DNA from: Falsiroseomonas sp035644895
GTDB taxonomy: Bacteria; Pseudomonadota; Alphaproteobacteria; Acetobacterales; Acetobacteraceae
Reading direction: 5' to 3'
Length of the DNA: 9,902 bases
Assembly: GCA_035644895.1 (NCBI GenBank)
Contig: DASQNQ010000169.1
Span: forward strand, 1-9,902
Shown: piece after piece, positions 1-6,926 of the stretch
Position numbering within the stretch: the stretch's first letter is position 1
Layout of the letters: each line of letters begins with the position of its first letter
Position numbers and translations under genes: made by a program
Notes under the pieces: model-generated
The model's database searches: none
Told to the model about the DNA's origin: nothing
The model's input: only the letters and a program-made list of their open reading frames with translations

Positions 1-1038
1 GCAGGAATGGCGGGCCCGGATGGTGGCGAGCCCGTGCGCCGCGAGGCCGGCGCGCAGCGCGGGATCGGCCGCGACGGCGCGCAGGTGCCGCGCCATCTCC
101 GCGCCGCTCCGCGCGACGAGGAAGTCCTCGCCCGGGGCGAACAGTCCCTCGCTGTCCTCCCAGGGCGAGCAGAGCAGCGGGATGCCGCAGGCCAGCGCCT
201 CGAAGACGCGGATGGTCGGGATGCCCGGCAGGCGCTGCACGTAGAATCGGCGCGGCACATGCACGGTGGCGAGGTGCCGCGCGAAGACCTCTGGCGCTGC
301 CGCGTTCGGCACCCAGCCCCGGAAGCGTGCGCCGTGGGCATCCAGCGCACGCAGCGCCTCCTCCGGATAGCGGACGCCGTGGATGTCGAGCGGAAGGCCC
401 GCCTCCCGCGCCGGGTGCAGCAGGAACTCGACAAGCTCCTCGCTGCGCTCGTCGTCGCCCCAGTTGCCGATCCAGACGAGTCCCTCGCGCGCGCCCTCCT
501 CGGGCGGCGGGCGGAACAGGCGCGTGTCGGCGGCCTCATGCCAGGTGAAGACGCGGCCGCCCCAGCCCCAGCCGCGGTAGACCTCGGACAGGGTCTCGCC
601 GAAGGCCAGCACGCCATCATAGCCCGAGAGGTCGAAGTGCCGGATCGCCTCCGGGTCGCTGACGGCGCGGTGGTGCGTGTCGTGGAACAGCAGGGTGAAG
701 CGCCCGCCGAGGCGCCGCGCACGGCCGATGGCGGCGACCAGCGCGGGCTCGTTCCACTCATGCACGATGACGAGGTCCGCGCCGTCCAGCGCGGCCTCGG
801 CCTCCTCGCCCGTGGCGACGGCTTGCGCGCGCAGCTCCGGGTAGGCGCGGCGCCATGCGTCGAGCCCCGCTTCCCCATGGTCGCGCAGCAGGTTCGCGAG
901 GCTCCAGGCGCCCTCGGGCTCCATCGCCAGCACGTCGTGGCCCATCGCCTGCAGCTCCCGCAGCACGCCGCGCAGGAAGTGCGCGTTGCCGTGGTTCCAG
1001 CAGGAGCGGACGGAATGGGTGAAGTAGACGATCCTCAC
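1..1038 (-). CDS. CgeB-like glycosyltransferase, 3' end cut by window edge
   Basis: This is probably a cytoplasmic GT-B fold glycosyltransferase that uses a nucleotide sugar; donor and acceptor cannot be read from the sequence. 346 codons are present without a stop. The N-terminus (VYFTHSVRSCWNHGNAHFLR, residues 4-23) matches the opening of CgeB-type transferases. The C-terminal half carries WIGNWGDDERSEE (189-201) and the donor-binding block FEALACGIPLLCSPWED (279-295), as in the Glyco_trans_1_2 family. Proteins of this kind usually run about 350-400 residues, so only a short tail is probably missing. The start is the GTG at 1036-1038, preceded by GGAGGG (1046-1051) seven bases upstream. It overlaps the stop of the upstream GT4 gene as GTGA, which suggests translational coupling. 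It is the last visible gene of the leftward arm. Family assignment is firm; function within the pathway is inferred. Confidence 0.85.
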   Translation of the reverse strand, partial: MRIVYFTHSVRSCWNHGNAHFLRGVLRELQAMGHDVLAMEPEGAWSLANLLRDHGEAGLDAWRRAYPELRAQAVATGEEAEAALDGADLVIVHEWNEPALVAAIGRARRLGGRFTLLFHDTHHRAVSDPEAIRHFDLSGYDGVLAFGETLSEVYRGWGWGGRVFTWHEAADTRLFRPPPEEGAREGLVWIGNWGDDERSEELVEFLLHPAREAGLPLDIHGVRYPEEALRALDAHGARFRGWVPNAAAPEVFARHLATVHVPRRFYVQRLPGIPTIRVFEALACGIPLLCSPWEDSEGLFAPGEDFLVARSGAEMARHLRAVAADPALRAGLAAHGLATIRARHSC

Positions 1039-2111
1039 GCCGCCACCCTCCGGCCCTCGCGCAGCAGGGCGTGCATGCCGGCGGCCATCCGCGCGACGCC
1101 GTAGCGGCGCGAGCGGGCGCGGGCCAGGGCGCCGAAGCGGGCGCGCCGCGCGCGGTCGGCGACCATGCGGTCGAGCGCCTGGGCGAAGCCCGCGGCGTCT
1201 CCTGGAGACACGAACTCGGCCGCGTCCTCCCAAAGCTCCCGGAAGGTGGGGATGTCGGCCAACACCAGCGCGCAGCCGGCCTGCGCCGCCTCCAGCACCG
1301 CAAGGCCGAACGGCTCGTAACGCGCGGCGGAGGCGAAGACGGGCCGGCGCGCCAGCCATGCCGCCACCTCGCCCGCGGGCAGTGGTCCGAGCGGGCGCGC
1401 ATTCGACAGGGCGGCGCGCGCGCCGTTCGGGCCGGCCACCGGGCCGGCCGCCATGACCGGGAAGCGCAGCCGTGCCGCGGCGCGGTCGAGCGTCGCGACG
1501 TCCTTGCCCTCGTCCCACAGCCGCCCGGCGGTGAACACAGCGTAGAGCTGCGGCGCGGCGCGCAGCCCCGCCGGATGGCGTCCGTTCCACACGCAACCGG
1601 GAACAACTTTGCCGCCGTAAACCTCGGCGGTTGCCAGCGCATGGGCGCGCGTCGGCGCGACGGCCACGGATGCCGCGGACAGCCCCTCCCCGTGCAGCGC
1701 CGCGCGCCAGGCGAAGTCCGGGGGCAGCGGACCGCCCCGCATCGCCCGCCACCAGGTTGCCAGGCAGGAATGGCTCACCACGACCGCCGGGACCGGAAAC
1801 CCGGCCAGCGCCGCGAGCGCCGGCGTGTTGAGTTGCACCGCGTCGTGCCCCGCGGCGAGCGCCGCCACCGCCCGCGCCGCGGCGCGGAGGGACGCAGGCG
1901 ATTCGGCCAGCCAGTCGAGAGGCCCGTCCACCGGCACCAGCCGCAGCCCGGGTACCTGCCGCGCCTCCGCGAGTTGCGACGCGCCGGGCGCCGGCCCCAT
2001 CACCGCCAGCGTCGTCGCGACGCCGTGCGGCGCGAGGCCGCGCGCGAGGTCCAGAGCAAAGGTCCACACGCCGCCGACAGCATCGGCCGTCATGAGGAGG
2101 CGGAACGCCAC
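1035..2111 (-). CDS. GT4-family glycosyltransferase
   Basis: This is a 358-residue retaining-type GT-B glycosyltransferase, probably cytoplasmic. The N-terminal acceptor domain opens with LLMTADAVGGVWTFALDLA (residues 5-23), where the GGVW loop follows the first strand. The C-terminal donor domain begins near YAVFTAGRLWDEGKD (190-204) and holds the EX7E motif in EPFGLAVLEAA (E266 and E274), followed by GCALVLADIPTFRELW (279-294). Length is normal for the family. The start is a GTG at 2109-2111 with GGAGG at 2120-2124, eight bases upstream; a later in-frame ATG (residue 7) is less likely because it would cut into the first strand. Only three bases separate it from the stop of the preceding epimerase, and its own stop overlaps the next glycosyltransferase, so it sits inside a tight operon. 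Sugar donor unknown. Confidence 0.88.
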   Translation of the reverse strand: MAFRLLMTADAVGGVWTFALDLARGLAPHGVATTLAVMGPAPGASQLAEARQVPGLRLVPVDGPLDWLAESPASLRAAARAVAALAAGHDAVQLNTPALAALAGFPVPAVVVSHSCLATWWRAMRGGPLPPDFAWRAALHGEGLSAASVAVAPTRAHALATAEVYGGKVVPGCVWNGRHPAGLRAAPQLYAVFTAGRLWDEGKDVATLDRAAARLRFPVMAAGPVAGPNGARAALSNARPLGPLPAGEVAAWLARRPVFASAARYEPFGLAVLEAAQAGCALVLADIPTFRELWEDAAEFVSPGDAAGFAQALDRMVADRARRARFGALARARSRRYGVARMAAGMHALLREGRRVAA

Positions 2112-2114
2112 CCT

Positions 2115-3170
2115 TCAGGCCTCCGCCGCCAGCGAGGTCTCCGCCCCAAGGCCGAAGCGGTCCTGCAGCCAGCCGACGAGGTCGCGCAGCCCCTCGCGCC
2201 AGGCGGTCGGCGCGCGGAGGCCGAGTTCGGCCATCGCGCGGCGGGTGTCGGAGACGTACCAGCGTTGGTCGCCGGCCCGCCATTCCCCGTGTTCGACGCG
2301 GATGCGCCGCCCGGTGACGGCCTCGATCTCCCGCAACACCTGCCGCAGGCTGACCGCGTTGGCCGGGCCGCCGCCGATGTTGTAGGCCGTGCCGGTCACG
2401 GCGCCGATGCGGCGCCAGGCGGCGAGGTAGGCCGCGACGGCGTCCCGCACATGCAGCACGTCGCGCACCTGGCAGCCGTCGCCATAGATCGAGACACCCT
2501 CCCCGCGCAGGGCGCGGATGGCGAAATGCGCGACCCAGCCCTGGTCCTCGGTGCCCATCTGGTGCGGGCCGTAGATGCAGCTCATCCGCAGCACGGCCGA
2601 AGGAACGCCGAAGGATCGCGCGTAGTCGAGCACGTACTGGTCCGCCGCACCCTTCGAGCAGCCATAGGGCGTGTGGAAGTCGAGCGGCCGTGCCTCCGCC
2701 ACCCCGTGCGCGCGGAGATCCGCGTCGTGCGGCATCCAGGTATCGCCGTCCAGCCTCATCTCGACGTCCGAGAGGTTGCCGTAGACCTTGTTGGTGCTGG
2801 CGAAGATCACCGGACAGGGCAGGCCCGGTCGGCGGCGCACGGCCTCCAGCACGCCGAAGGTGCCCTGCAGGTTGACGCCGAAATCCTCGGCAGGGTCGGT
2901 CAGGCTGGTGGTGACGGCGACCTGGGCGGCCAGGTGGAAGACGCAGCCCGCACCCGCCACGGCCGCCCGCAGCGCCGCCGCCTCGCGGATGTCGGCGACC
3001 TCGGCCGAGACGCGCTTCGGGTGGCGGCGGCGCAGCCAGGCCAGGTTCTCCTCGACGCCCGGGCGCGTCAGCGCGTCGAGCACGAGAACGTCGTGCCCCT
3101 CCTGCGCCAGCCGGTCCGCCAGGTTCACGCCGATGAAGCCGGCCCCGCCGGTGACGAGGACGTGCGTCAT
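2115..3170 (-). CDS. Extended SDR sugar epimerase, CDP-paratose 2-epimerase-like
   Basis: This 351-residue NAD-dependent extended short-chain dehydrogenase probably epimerises or otherwise modifies a nucleotide sugar in the cytoplasm. The Rossmann motif GGAGFIG (residues 8-14) is intact. The active site shows STNKVYG (125-131), the catalytic pair Y169 and K173 in YGCSKGAADQYV, and CIYGPHQMGTEDQGWVAHF (198-216). The STNKVYG, YGCSKGAADQYV and GTEDQGWVAHF blocks are those I associate with CDP-paratose 2-epimerase (RfbE, CDP-tyvelose epimerase) rather than with ordinary GalE. Its start ATG overlaps the stop of the upstream epimerase as ATGA (3167-3170). No CDP-glucose dehydratase, CDP-dideoxyhexose synthesis or cytidylyltransferase gene is visible nearby, so the true substrate may differ from CDP-paratose. 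The family is sure, the substrate is not. Confidence 0.9.
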   Translation of the reverse strand: MTHVLVTGGAGFIGVNLADRLAQEGHDVLVLDALTRPGVEENLAWLRRRHPKRVSAEVADIREAAALRAAVAGAGCVFHLAAQVAVTTSLTDPAEDFGVNLQGTFGVLEAVRRRPGLPCPVIFASTNKVYGNLSDVEMRLDGDTWMPHDADLRAHGVAEARPLDFHTPYGCSKGAADQYVLDYARSFGVPSAVLRMSCIYGPHQMGTEDQGWVAHFAIRALRGEGVSIYGDGCQVRDVLHVRDAVAAYLAAWRRIGAVTGTAYNIGGGPANAVSLRQVLREIEAVTGRRIRVEHGEWRAGDQRWYVSDTRRAMAELGLRAPTAWREGLRDLVGWLQDRFGLGAETSLAAEA

Positions 3171-4282
3171 GCGACGAGCCCCCGCGCCTCGAGCTCGCGC
3201 CGCGCCTGCTGCACGCGGTCCTCGGCCTGCTGCTGCGCGACCCAGTCGGCGAGCTCCGCCAGCCCCTCCCGGAAGTCGCGCCGCGGCGCGTAGCCCAGCA
3301 CCCGCCGCGCGAGGGAGATGTCCGGGATGCAGTGGCGGATGTCGCCCGCGCGCGCCTTGCCCGTGATCTCGGGCGCGATCGCGGGCAGGCCCATCGCCTC
3401 CGCCAGCAGGGCGGCGACCTGCTCGACCGTGCGCTCCTCGCCGCTGCCGATGTTGAAGACGCCGCCCGGCGCATCCGGGTGGTCGAGCGCGAGCATGAAG
3501 GCGCGCGCCACGTCCTCCACATGCACGAAGTCGCGCCGCTGCTGCCCGTCCTCGAAGATCATGGGCGGCTGCCGGTTGTGCAGGCGGGAGGCGAAGATCG
3601 CGAGCACGCCTGTGTAGGGGTTTGAAAGCGCCTGGCCGGGGCCGTAGATGTTCCAGAGCCGCAGCGCCACGCCCTCCATCCCGTAGGCCGGGGCGAGGGT
3701 CAGGGTCAGCCTCTCCTGCACGTACTTCGTGATGGCGTAGACCGAGGCGAGCGCCGGCTGCTTGGATTCGGGCGTCGGCACCGGCAGCAACGGACGGCCC
3801 TTCGAATCCAGCGGGTCCCAGGGCTGCGCGCCGCCGGTGCGCGCGGGGCGCGTCACGCCCTCATGCAGCCCGCCATCGGCGTCGCGGTACAGACCCTCGC
3901 CGTAGATGCTCATGGAGGAGGCGACGACCACGCGCTTCACGGGCCGGTCGATCAGCGCCTGGAACAGCACGGCCGTGCCGTGGTCGTTGACCGAAACGTA
4001 GCGGTCCACCGCATACATGCTCTGGCCGACCCCGACCTCGGCTGCCAGGTGGACCACCTTGTCCACGCCCTGCAGCGCGGTGCGCAGGATCGCCTCGTCG
4101 CGCACGTCACCGATGAGGAGTTCCGCTTCCGGGTCGAGATCCCGCGGCCTGCCGCCGTCGCCGTGCACCTGCTCGATCAGGCTGTCCAGGATGCGGACCT
4201 CGTGGCCGGCGCGGAGCAGCGCGCGGGCAAGGTGGCGACCGATGAAGCCTGCACCGCCGGTCACCAGGATCCGTTCCGCCAC
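3167..4282 (-). CDS. Extended SDR, dTDP-rhamnose/UDP-glucose 4-epimerase-like
   Basis: This 371-residue NAD-dependent nucleotide-sugar epimerase/dehydratase has GGAGFIG (residues 9-15) for NAD binding, SSMSIYGEG (122-130), the catalytic Y182 and K186 in YAITKYVQE, and NIYGPGQALSNPYTGVLAIF (211-230). The last block resembles dTDP-L-rhamnose 4-epimerase-type proteins. An insertion at about residues 143-175 ends in LLPVPTPESK, where related proteins as I recall them carry a CPxCG zinc-ribbon-like segment; here no cysteine is present. I set the start at the GTG at 4280-4282 because AAGGAG (4291-4296) lies eight bases upstream and the Rossmann motif follows at once. An ATG further upstream (4334-4336) would add 18 residues unlike the family and run through the ribosome binding site. 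This is the first gene of the leftward arm, facing the inositol-phosphate synthase. Confidence 0.88.
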   Translation of the reverse strand: MAERILVTGGAGFIGRHLARALLRAGHEVRILDSLIEQVHGDGGRPRDLDPEAELLIGDVRDEAILRTALQGVDKVVHLAAEVGVGQSMYAVDRYVSVNDHGTAVLFQALIDRPVKRVVVASSMSIYGEGLYRDADGGLHEGVTRPARTGGAQPWDPLDSKGRPLLPVPTPESKQPALASVYAITKYVQERLTLTLAPAYGMEGVALRLWNIYGPGQALSNPYTGVLAIFASRLHNRQPPMIFEDGQQRRDFVHVEDVARAFMLALDHPDAPGGVFNIGSGEERTVEQVAALLAEAMGLPAIAPEITGKARAGDIRHCIPDISLARRVLGYAPRRDFREGLAELADWVAQQQAEDRVQQARRELEARGLVA

Positions 4283-4290
4283 GCACGCCT

Positions 4291-4296
4291 CTCCTT
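4291..4296 (-). promoter_or_regulatory. Ribosome binding site deciding the GTG start of the first leftward epimerase
   Basis: On the minus strand the sequence reads AAAAAGGAGAGG followed by the GTG. AAGGAG sits eight bases from the start codon, within an unusually A-rich patch for this window. It rules out the longer ATG start. Confidence 0.75.
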
Positions 4297-4360
4297 TTTC
4301 TGTGAACGTACAAAGAAGCTCAGTCCCGCAACGCACCTGTTCGCAGCCGGTGCAGAGTCC

Positions 4361-4380
4361 ACACCGTCACATTCCGGTGT
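4361..4380. repeat. Perfect inverted repeat in the divergent region, candidate operator
   Basis: ACACCG (4361-4366) and CGGTGT (4375-4380) are exact reverse complements separated by eight bases. Its near-central position between two divergent genes would suit an operator read by a dimeric regulator. The arms are short and no T-run follows, so it is not a good terminator. In GC-rich DNA a chance match of this size is possible. Confidence 0.35.
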
Positions 4381-4482
4381 CCCTGCGGTTCCCCATCTCC
4401 GGGTTACGGAACGCGGGCGGCTCGAACGGGTTTCGGCTCTGCAACGCATGGGCCGGGGTGTGCCCTCGGTGCAAGCAGGCCG

Positions 4483-4490
4483 AAGGAGGG
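4483..4490 (+). promoter_or_regulatory. Ribosome binding site deciding the TTG start of the inositol-phosphate synthase
   Basis: AAGGAGGG is a near-perfect Shine-Dalgarno sequence four bases before a TTG. No ATG or GTG occurs in frame between it and the conserved VGIVGVGN motif, so the TTG is the only reasonable start. Confidence 0.8.
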
Positions 4491-4494
4491 ACGG

Positions 4495-5574
4495 TTGGGA
4501 GCGGGATCGGTACGCGTCGGCATCGTCGGTGTCGGCAACTGCGCCTCCGCCTTCGTGCAGGGGCTGTCCTTCTACCGCGAGGCAAGATCGAACGAGCCCG
4601 TGCCCGGGCTGATGAACGCCGAGGTGGGCGGCTACCATGTTTCCGACATCGAGGTCTCGGCCGCGTTCGACGTCGCGGCCACGAAGGTCGGACGCGATGT
4701 CTCGGAGGCGATCCTCGCCGAGCCCAACAACACCTGCCGCTTCGCACCCGTCGCCGCGACGGGCGTGCGCGTCGAGCGCGGGCCGACCCATGATGGCCTC
4801 GGCCGCTACCTCTCCGGCGAGATCGAGGAGGCGTCGCAGCCGCCGGCGGACGTGGCGGAGGTGCTTCGGCGGACGCGCACCGACATTCTCGTTTCCTACC
4901 TCCCGGTGGGATCGCAGCGGGCTACGGAGCACTACGCGGAAGCCGCGCTCGAGGCCGGCTGCGCCTTCGTCAACTGCATCCCGGTCTTCATCGCCTCGGA
5001 CCGCGAATGGCGGCGGCGCTTCGAGAACCGCGGGGTGCCCATCATCGGCGATGACATCAAGAGCCAGGTGGGCGCGACCATCGTCCACCGCATGCTGGCG
5101 AACCTCTTCCGGGAACGCGGCGTGCAGCTCGACCGCACCTACCAGCTCAACTTCGGCGGCAACACGGACTTCCTGAACATGCTGGAGCGCGAGCGGCTGG
5201 AATCGAAGAAGATCAGCAAGACGCGCGCGGTGACCAGCCAGCTCGACATGCCCCTCGCGCCAGGCGACGTGCATGTGGGCCCGTCGGACCACGTTCCCTG
5301 GCTGCAGGACCGGAAATGGGCCTACATCCGGATGGAGGGGACGGGCTTCGGGGGCGTGCCGCTCAATGTCGAGCTGAAGCTGGAAGTATGGGACTCGCCC
5401 AACTCCGCCGGCATCGTCATCGACGCGGTGCGCTGCGCGAAGCTCGGGCTGGACCGTGGGATCGGCGGGGCGCTGACCGGGCCATCCGCCTGGTTCATGA
5501 AGTCGCCGCCCGAGCAGTTCACGGATGCCGAGGCACGCGACCGCACGCTGCGCTTCATCGCGGGACATGCGTGA
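4495..5574 (+). CDS. ino1: myo-inositol-1-phosphate synthase (inositol-3-phosphate synthase)
   Basis: This enzyme converts D-glucose 6-phosphate to 1L-myo-inositol 1-phosphate using bound NAD in an internal redox cycle, the committed step of inositol synthesis in the cytoplasm. The 359-residue product matches the short bacterial/archaeal form (about 360 residues) rather than the roughly 510-residue eukaryotic form. Visible motifs are VGIVGVGNCAS (residues 8-18) for NAD, NCIPVFIA (160-167), GDDIKSQVGAT (185-195), NFGGNTDFLNM (219-229) and ESKKISKT (236-243), which supplies active-site lysines. The start is a TTG supported by the strong ribosome binding site just upstream. It is the first gene of the rightward arm, and its stop overlaps the GTG of the phosphatase-like gene as GTGA (5571-5574), implying coupled synthesis of the two. 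Family certain; gene symbol by homology. Confidence 0.95.
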   Translation: MGAGSVRVGIVGVGNCASAFVQGLSFYREARSNEPVPGLMNAEVGGYHVSDIEVSAAFDVAATKVGRDVSEAILAEPNNTCRFAPVAATGVRVERGPTHDGLGRYLSGEIEEASQPPADVAEVLRRTRTDILVSYLPVGSQRATEHYAEAALEAGCAFVNCIPVFIASDREWRRRFENRGVPIIGDDIKSQVGATIVHRMLANLFRERGVQLDRTYQLNFGGNTDFLNMLERERLESKKISKTRAVTSQLDMPLAPGDVHVGPSDHVPWLQDRKWAYIRMEGTGFGGVPLNVELKLEVWDSPNSAGIVIDAVRCAKLGLDRGIGGALTGPSAWFMKSPPEQFTDAEARDRTLRFIAGHA

Positions 5575-6155
5575 CCCTGCTGCTGCTGGCGCGCCACGCG
5601 GCGCATGCGACGGTGGACCGGGTGCTGTGCGGGCGCAGCCCCGGCGTGCACCTCGGCGAGGCCGGGCGGCACCAGGCCGCGCGGCTGGCCCTGCGCCTAA
5701 GGCGTGATGCGCCGGCCGCGCTCTATGCCAGCCCGCAACCGCGGGCGCGGGAGACGGCGGAGGCCCTCGGCCTGCCCGTGCGGGTGGAGCCCGCGCTCGA
5801 CGAGATCGACTTCGGCGCCTGGGCCGGCCGCCCCTTCGCGGAGCTGGAGGCGGACCCCGCCTGGCGCCGCTGGAACGAGCAGCGCGGCACCGCCCGCCCA
5901 CCGGGCGGCGAGGCGATGCACGAGGCGCAGTCGCGCATCCTGCGCTGGACCGGCACGCTGCCCGCGCTGCACCCCGGCGCGGTCGTCGTGGCCGTCAGCC
6001 ATGCGGACGTGATCAAGGCGGCGGTGATGGCGCATCTCGGCATGCCGCTCGACGCGCATTGGCGCCTGGACATCGCGCCCGCCTCGCTGAGTGCGCTCGA
6101 CCTTTGGGAGGGCGGCGGGCGCGTGCGCTTCGTCAACGAGATGCTGGAGGCCTGA
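5571..6155 (+). CDS. Histidine phosphatase family protein
   Basis: This 194-residue cytoplasmic protein belongs to the phosphoglycerate-mutase-like branch of the histidine phosphatases. The phosphohistidine site is LARHAAH with R8 and H9; the usual RHG reads RHA here. Other pocket residues are R58 in SPQPRARETAE, the likely proton donor E78 in DEIDFGAWAG, and H144 in SHADVIK. All core catalytic positions are present, so it should be active. Start GTG at 5571 overlaps the stop of the inositol-phosphate synthase. This tight coupling makes inositol 1-phosphate a plausible substrate, taking the role usually played by inositol monophosphatase, but nothing in the sequence fixes specificity; alpha-ribazole phosphatase-like or other sugar-phosphate activity is equally allowed by the family. 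Confidence 0.88.
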   Translation: MTLLLLARHAAHATVDRVLCGRSPGVHLGEAGRHQAARLALRLRRDAPAALYASPQPRARETAEALGLPVRVEPALDEIDFGAWAGRPFAELEADPAWRRWNEQRGTARPPGGEAMHEAQSRILRWTGTLPALHPGAVVVAVSHADVIKAAVMAHLGMPLDAHWRLDIAPASLSALDLWEGGGRVRFVNEMLEA

Positions 6156-6158
6156 GCG

Positions 6159-6926
6159 ATGGGCGTCACCATGGACCGTGACGAGATCCGGCGGCGCGCC
6201 GAGGCGCTCGGCCCCTGGTTCCACAACCTCGACCTGCACGGCGTGCGCACGGCGCCGGACCACTTCCTGGGCGACTATCCCCTGGTCAAGTTCCGCAGCT
6301 TCGCCCACGCCATCCCGGCGGACCTGTCGGGCAAGAGCGTGCTCGACATCGGCTGCAACGGCGGCTTCTACTCGATCGAGATGGCCCGCCGCGGCGCGGC
6401 GCGCGTGCTCGGCATCGACAGCGACGAGGACTACCTGGCGCAGGCCCGCTTCGCCGCGGAGGTGACGGGCCACCGCATCGAGTTCCGCAAGCTGTCGGTC
6501 TATGACGTGGCAACGCTCGGGGAGCGGTTCGACCTCGTGATCTTCATGGGCGTGCTGTACCACCTGCGCCACCCGCTGCTCGCCCTCGACCTGATCCACG
6601 AGCACGTCGCGAAGGACCTGCTGCTGTTCCAGTCCATGCAGCGAGGCGCCGCGCATGTGGACCGCGTGGAGCCGGACTACGACTTCCAGGAAACCTCACA
6701 TTTCGATGGGGAGGGCTACCCGAAGCTGCACTTCGTCGAACATCGCTATGCGCACGACCAGACGAACTGGTGGGTGCCGAACCGCGCCTGCGCGGAGGCC
6801 ATGCTGCGCAGCACCGGCTTCGAGGTCACCGCCCATCCGGAGGCGGAGGTCTATCTGTGCCGGCGCGTCGCGGCGCCGGAGGGCGCGGGCGCGGTGTATC
6901 CGGCGAAAGGGGGGCATGCGGCATGA
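6159..6926 (+). CDS. SAM-dependent methyltransferase, CmoB-like (TIGR04290-type)
   Basis: This is a 255-residue class I methyltransferase. Residues 16-40 (LGPWFHNLDLHGVRTAP onward) resemble the CmoB lead-in, and motif I is VLDIGCNGGFYS (61-72), followed by the acidic SAM-ribose position in GIDSDEDY (85-92) and GVLYHLRHPL (131-140), typical of the CmoB group. I recognise it as like the TIGR04290 family, a non-tRNA paralogue of CmoB found next to inositol-phosphate synthase and sugar genes; that is recollection, not a search. The start is ATG 6159 with TGGAGG (6145-6150) eight bases upstream; a second ATG at residue 5 is possible. Three bases separate it from the phosphatase stop, and its stop overlaps the next gene as ATGA. 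The context suggests a sugar or cyclitol hydroxyl as acceptor rather than tRNA. Confidence 0.85.
   Translation: MGVTMDRDEIRRRAEALGPWFHNLDLHGVRTAPDHFLGDYPLVKFRSFAHAIPADLSGKSVLDIGCNGGFYSIEMARRGAARVLGIDSDEDYLAQARFAAEVTGHRIEFRKLSVYDVATLGERFDLVIFMGVLYHLRHPLLALDLIHEHVAKDLLLFQSMQRGAAHVDRVEPDYDFQETSHFDGEGYPKLHFVEHRYAHDQTNWWVPNRACAEAMLRSTGFEVTAHPEAEVYLCRRVAAPEGAGAVYPAKGGHAA

Larger units (their letters stand above)
4283..4494. promoter_or_regulatory. Divergent intergenic region holding promoters for both arms
   Basis: This is the only sizeable non-coding gap in the window. It lies between two head-to-head genes, so it should contain the promoters of both arms. The part next to the leftward epimerase is less GC-rich than the rest. 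On the minus strand, TTGCGG (4332-4337) followed about 15 bases on by TACGTT (4311-4316) is a possible but weak sigma-70-like pair. I see no convincing box pair for the rightward arm. A 6-bp perfect inverted repeat sits near the middle (listed separately). The regulator is not visible in this window. Confidence 0.6.

Noticed and set aside
1071..3293. A 740-codon open frame on the plus strand opposite the glycosyltransferase and epimerase genes
   Set aside because: It is rich in Arg, Ala, Gly and His with no recognisable motif, and covers three well-supported minus-strand genes. It arises because high-GC codon bias leaves few stops on the opposite strand.
4361..4380. The inverted repeat read as an intrinsic terminator
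   Set aside because: The stem is only six base pairs, the loop is eight bases, there is no T-run, and it lies between two divergent starts where no transcript should end.
4261..5901. A 546-codon open frame on the minus strand opposite the inositol-phosphate synthase
   Set aside because: It runs through the divergent promoter region and antisense to a gene with full family motifs; composition is low complexity. It is a GC artefact.
6770..6922. Possible N-terminal extension of the glycosidase-like gene that could hold the missing strands 1-3
   Set aside because: In that frame the residues are an Arg/Gly-rich shadow of the methyltransferase C-terminus, without barrel-like strands. The missing strands are instead found at the C-terminus.
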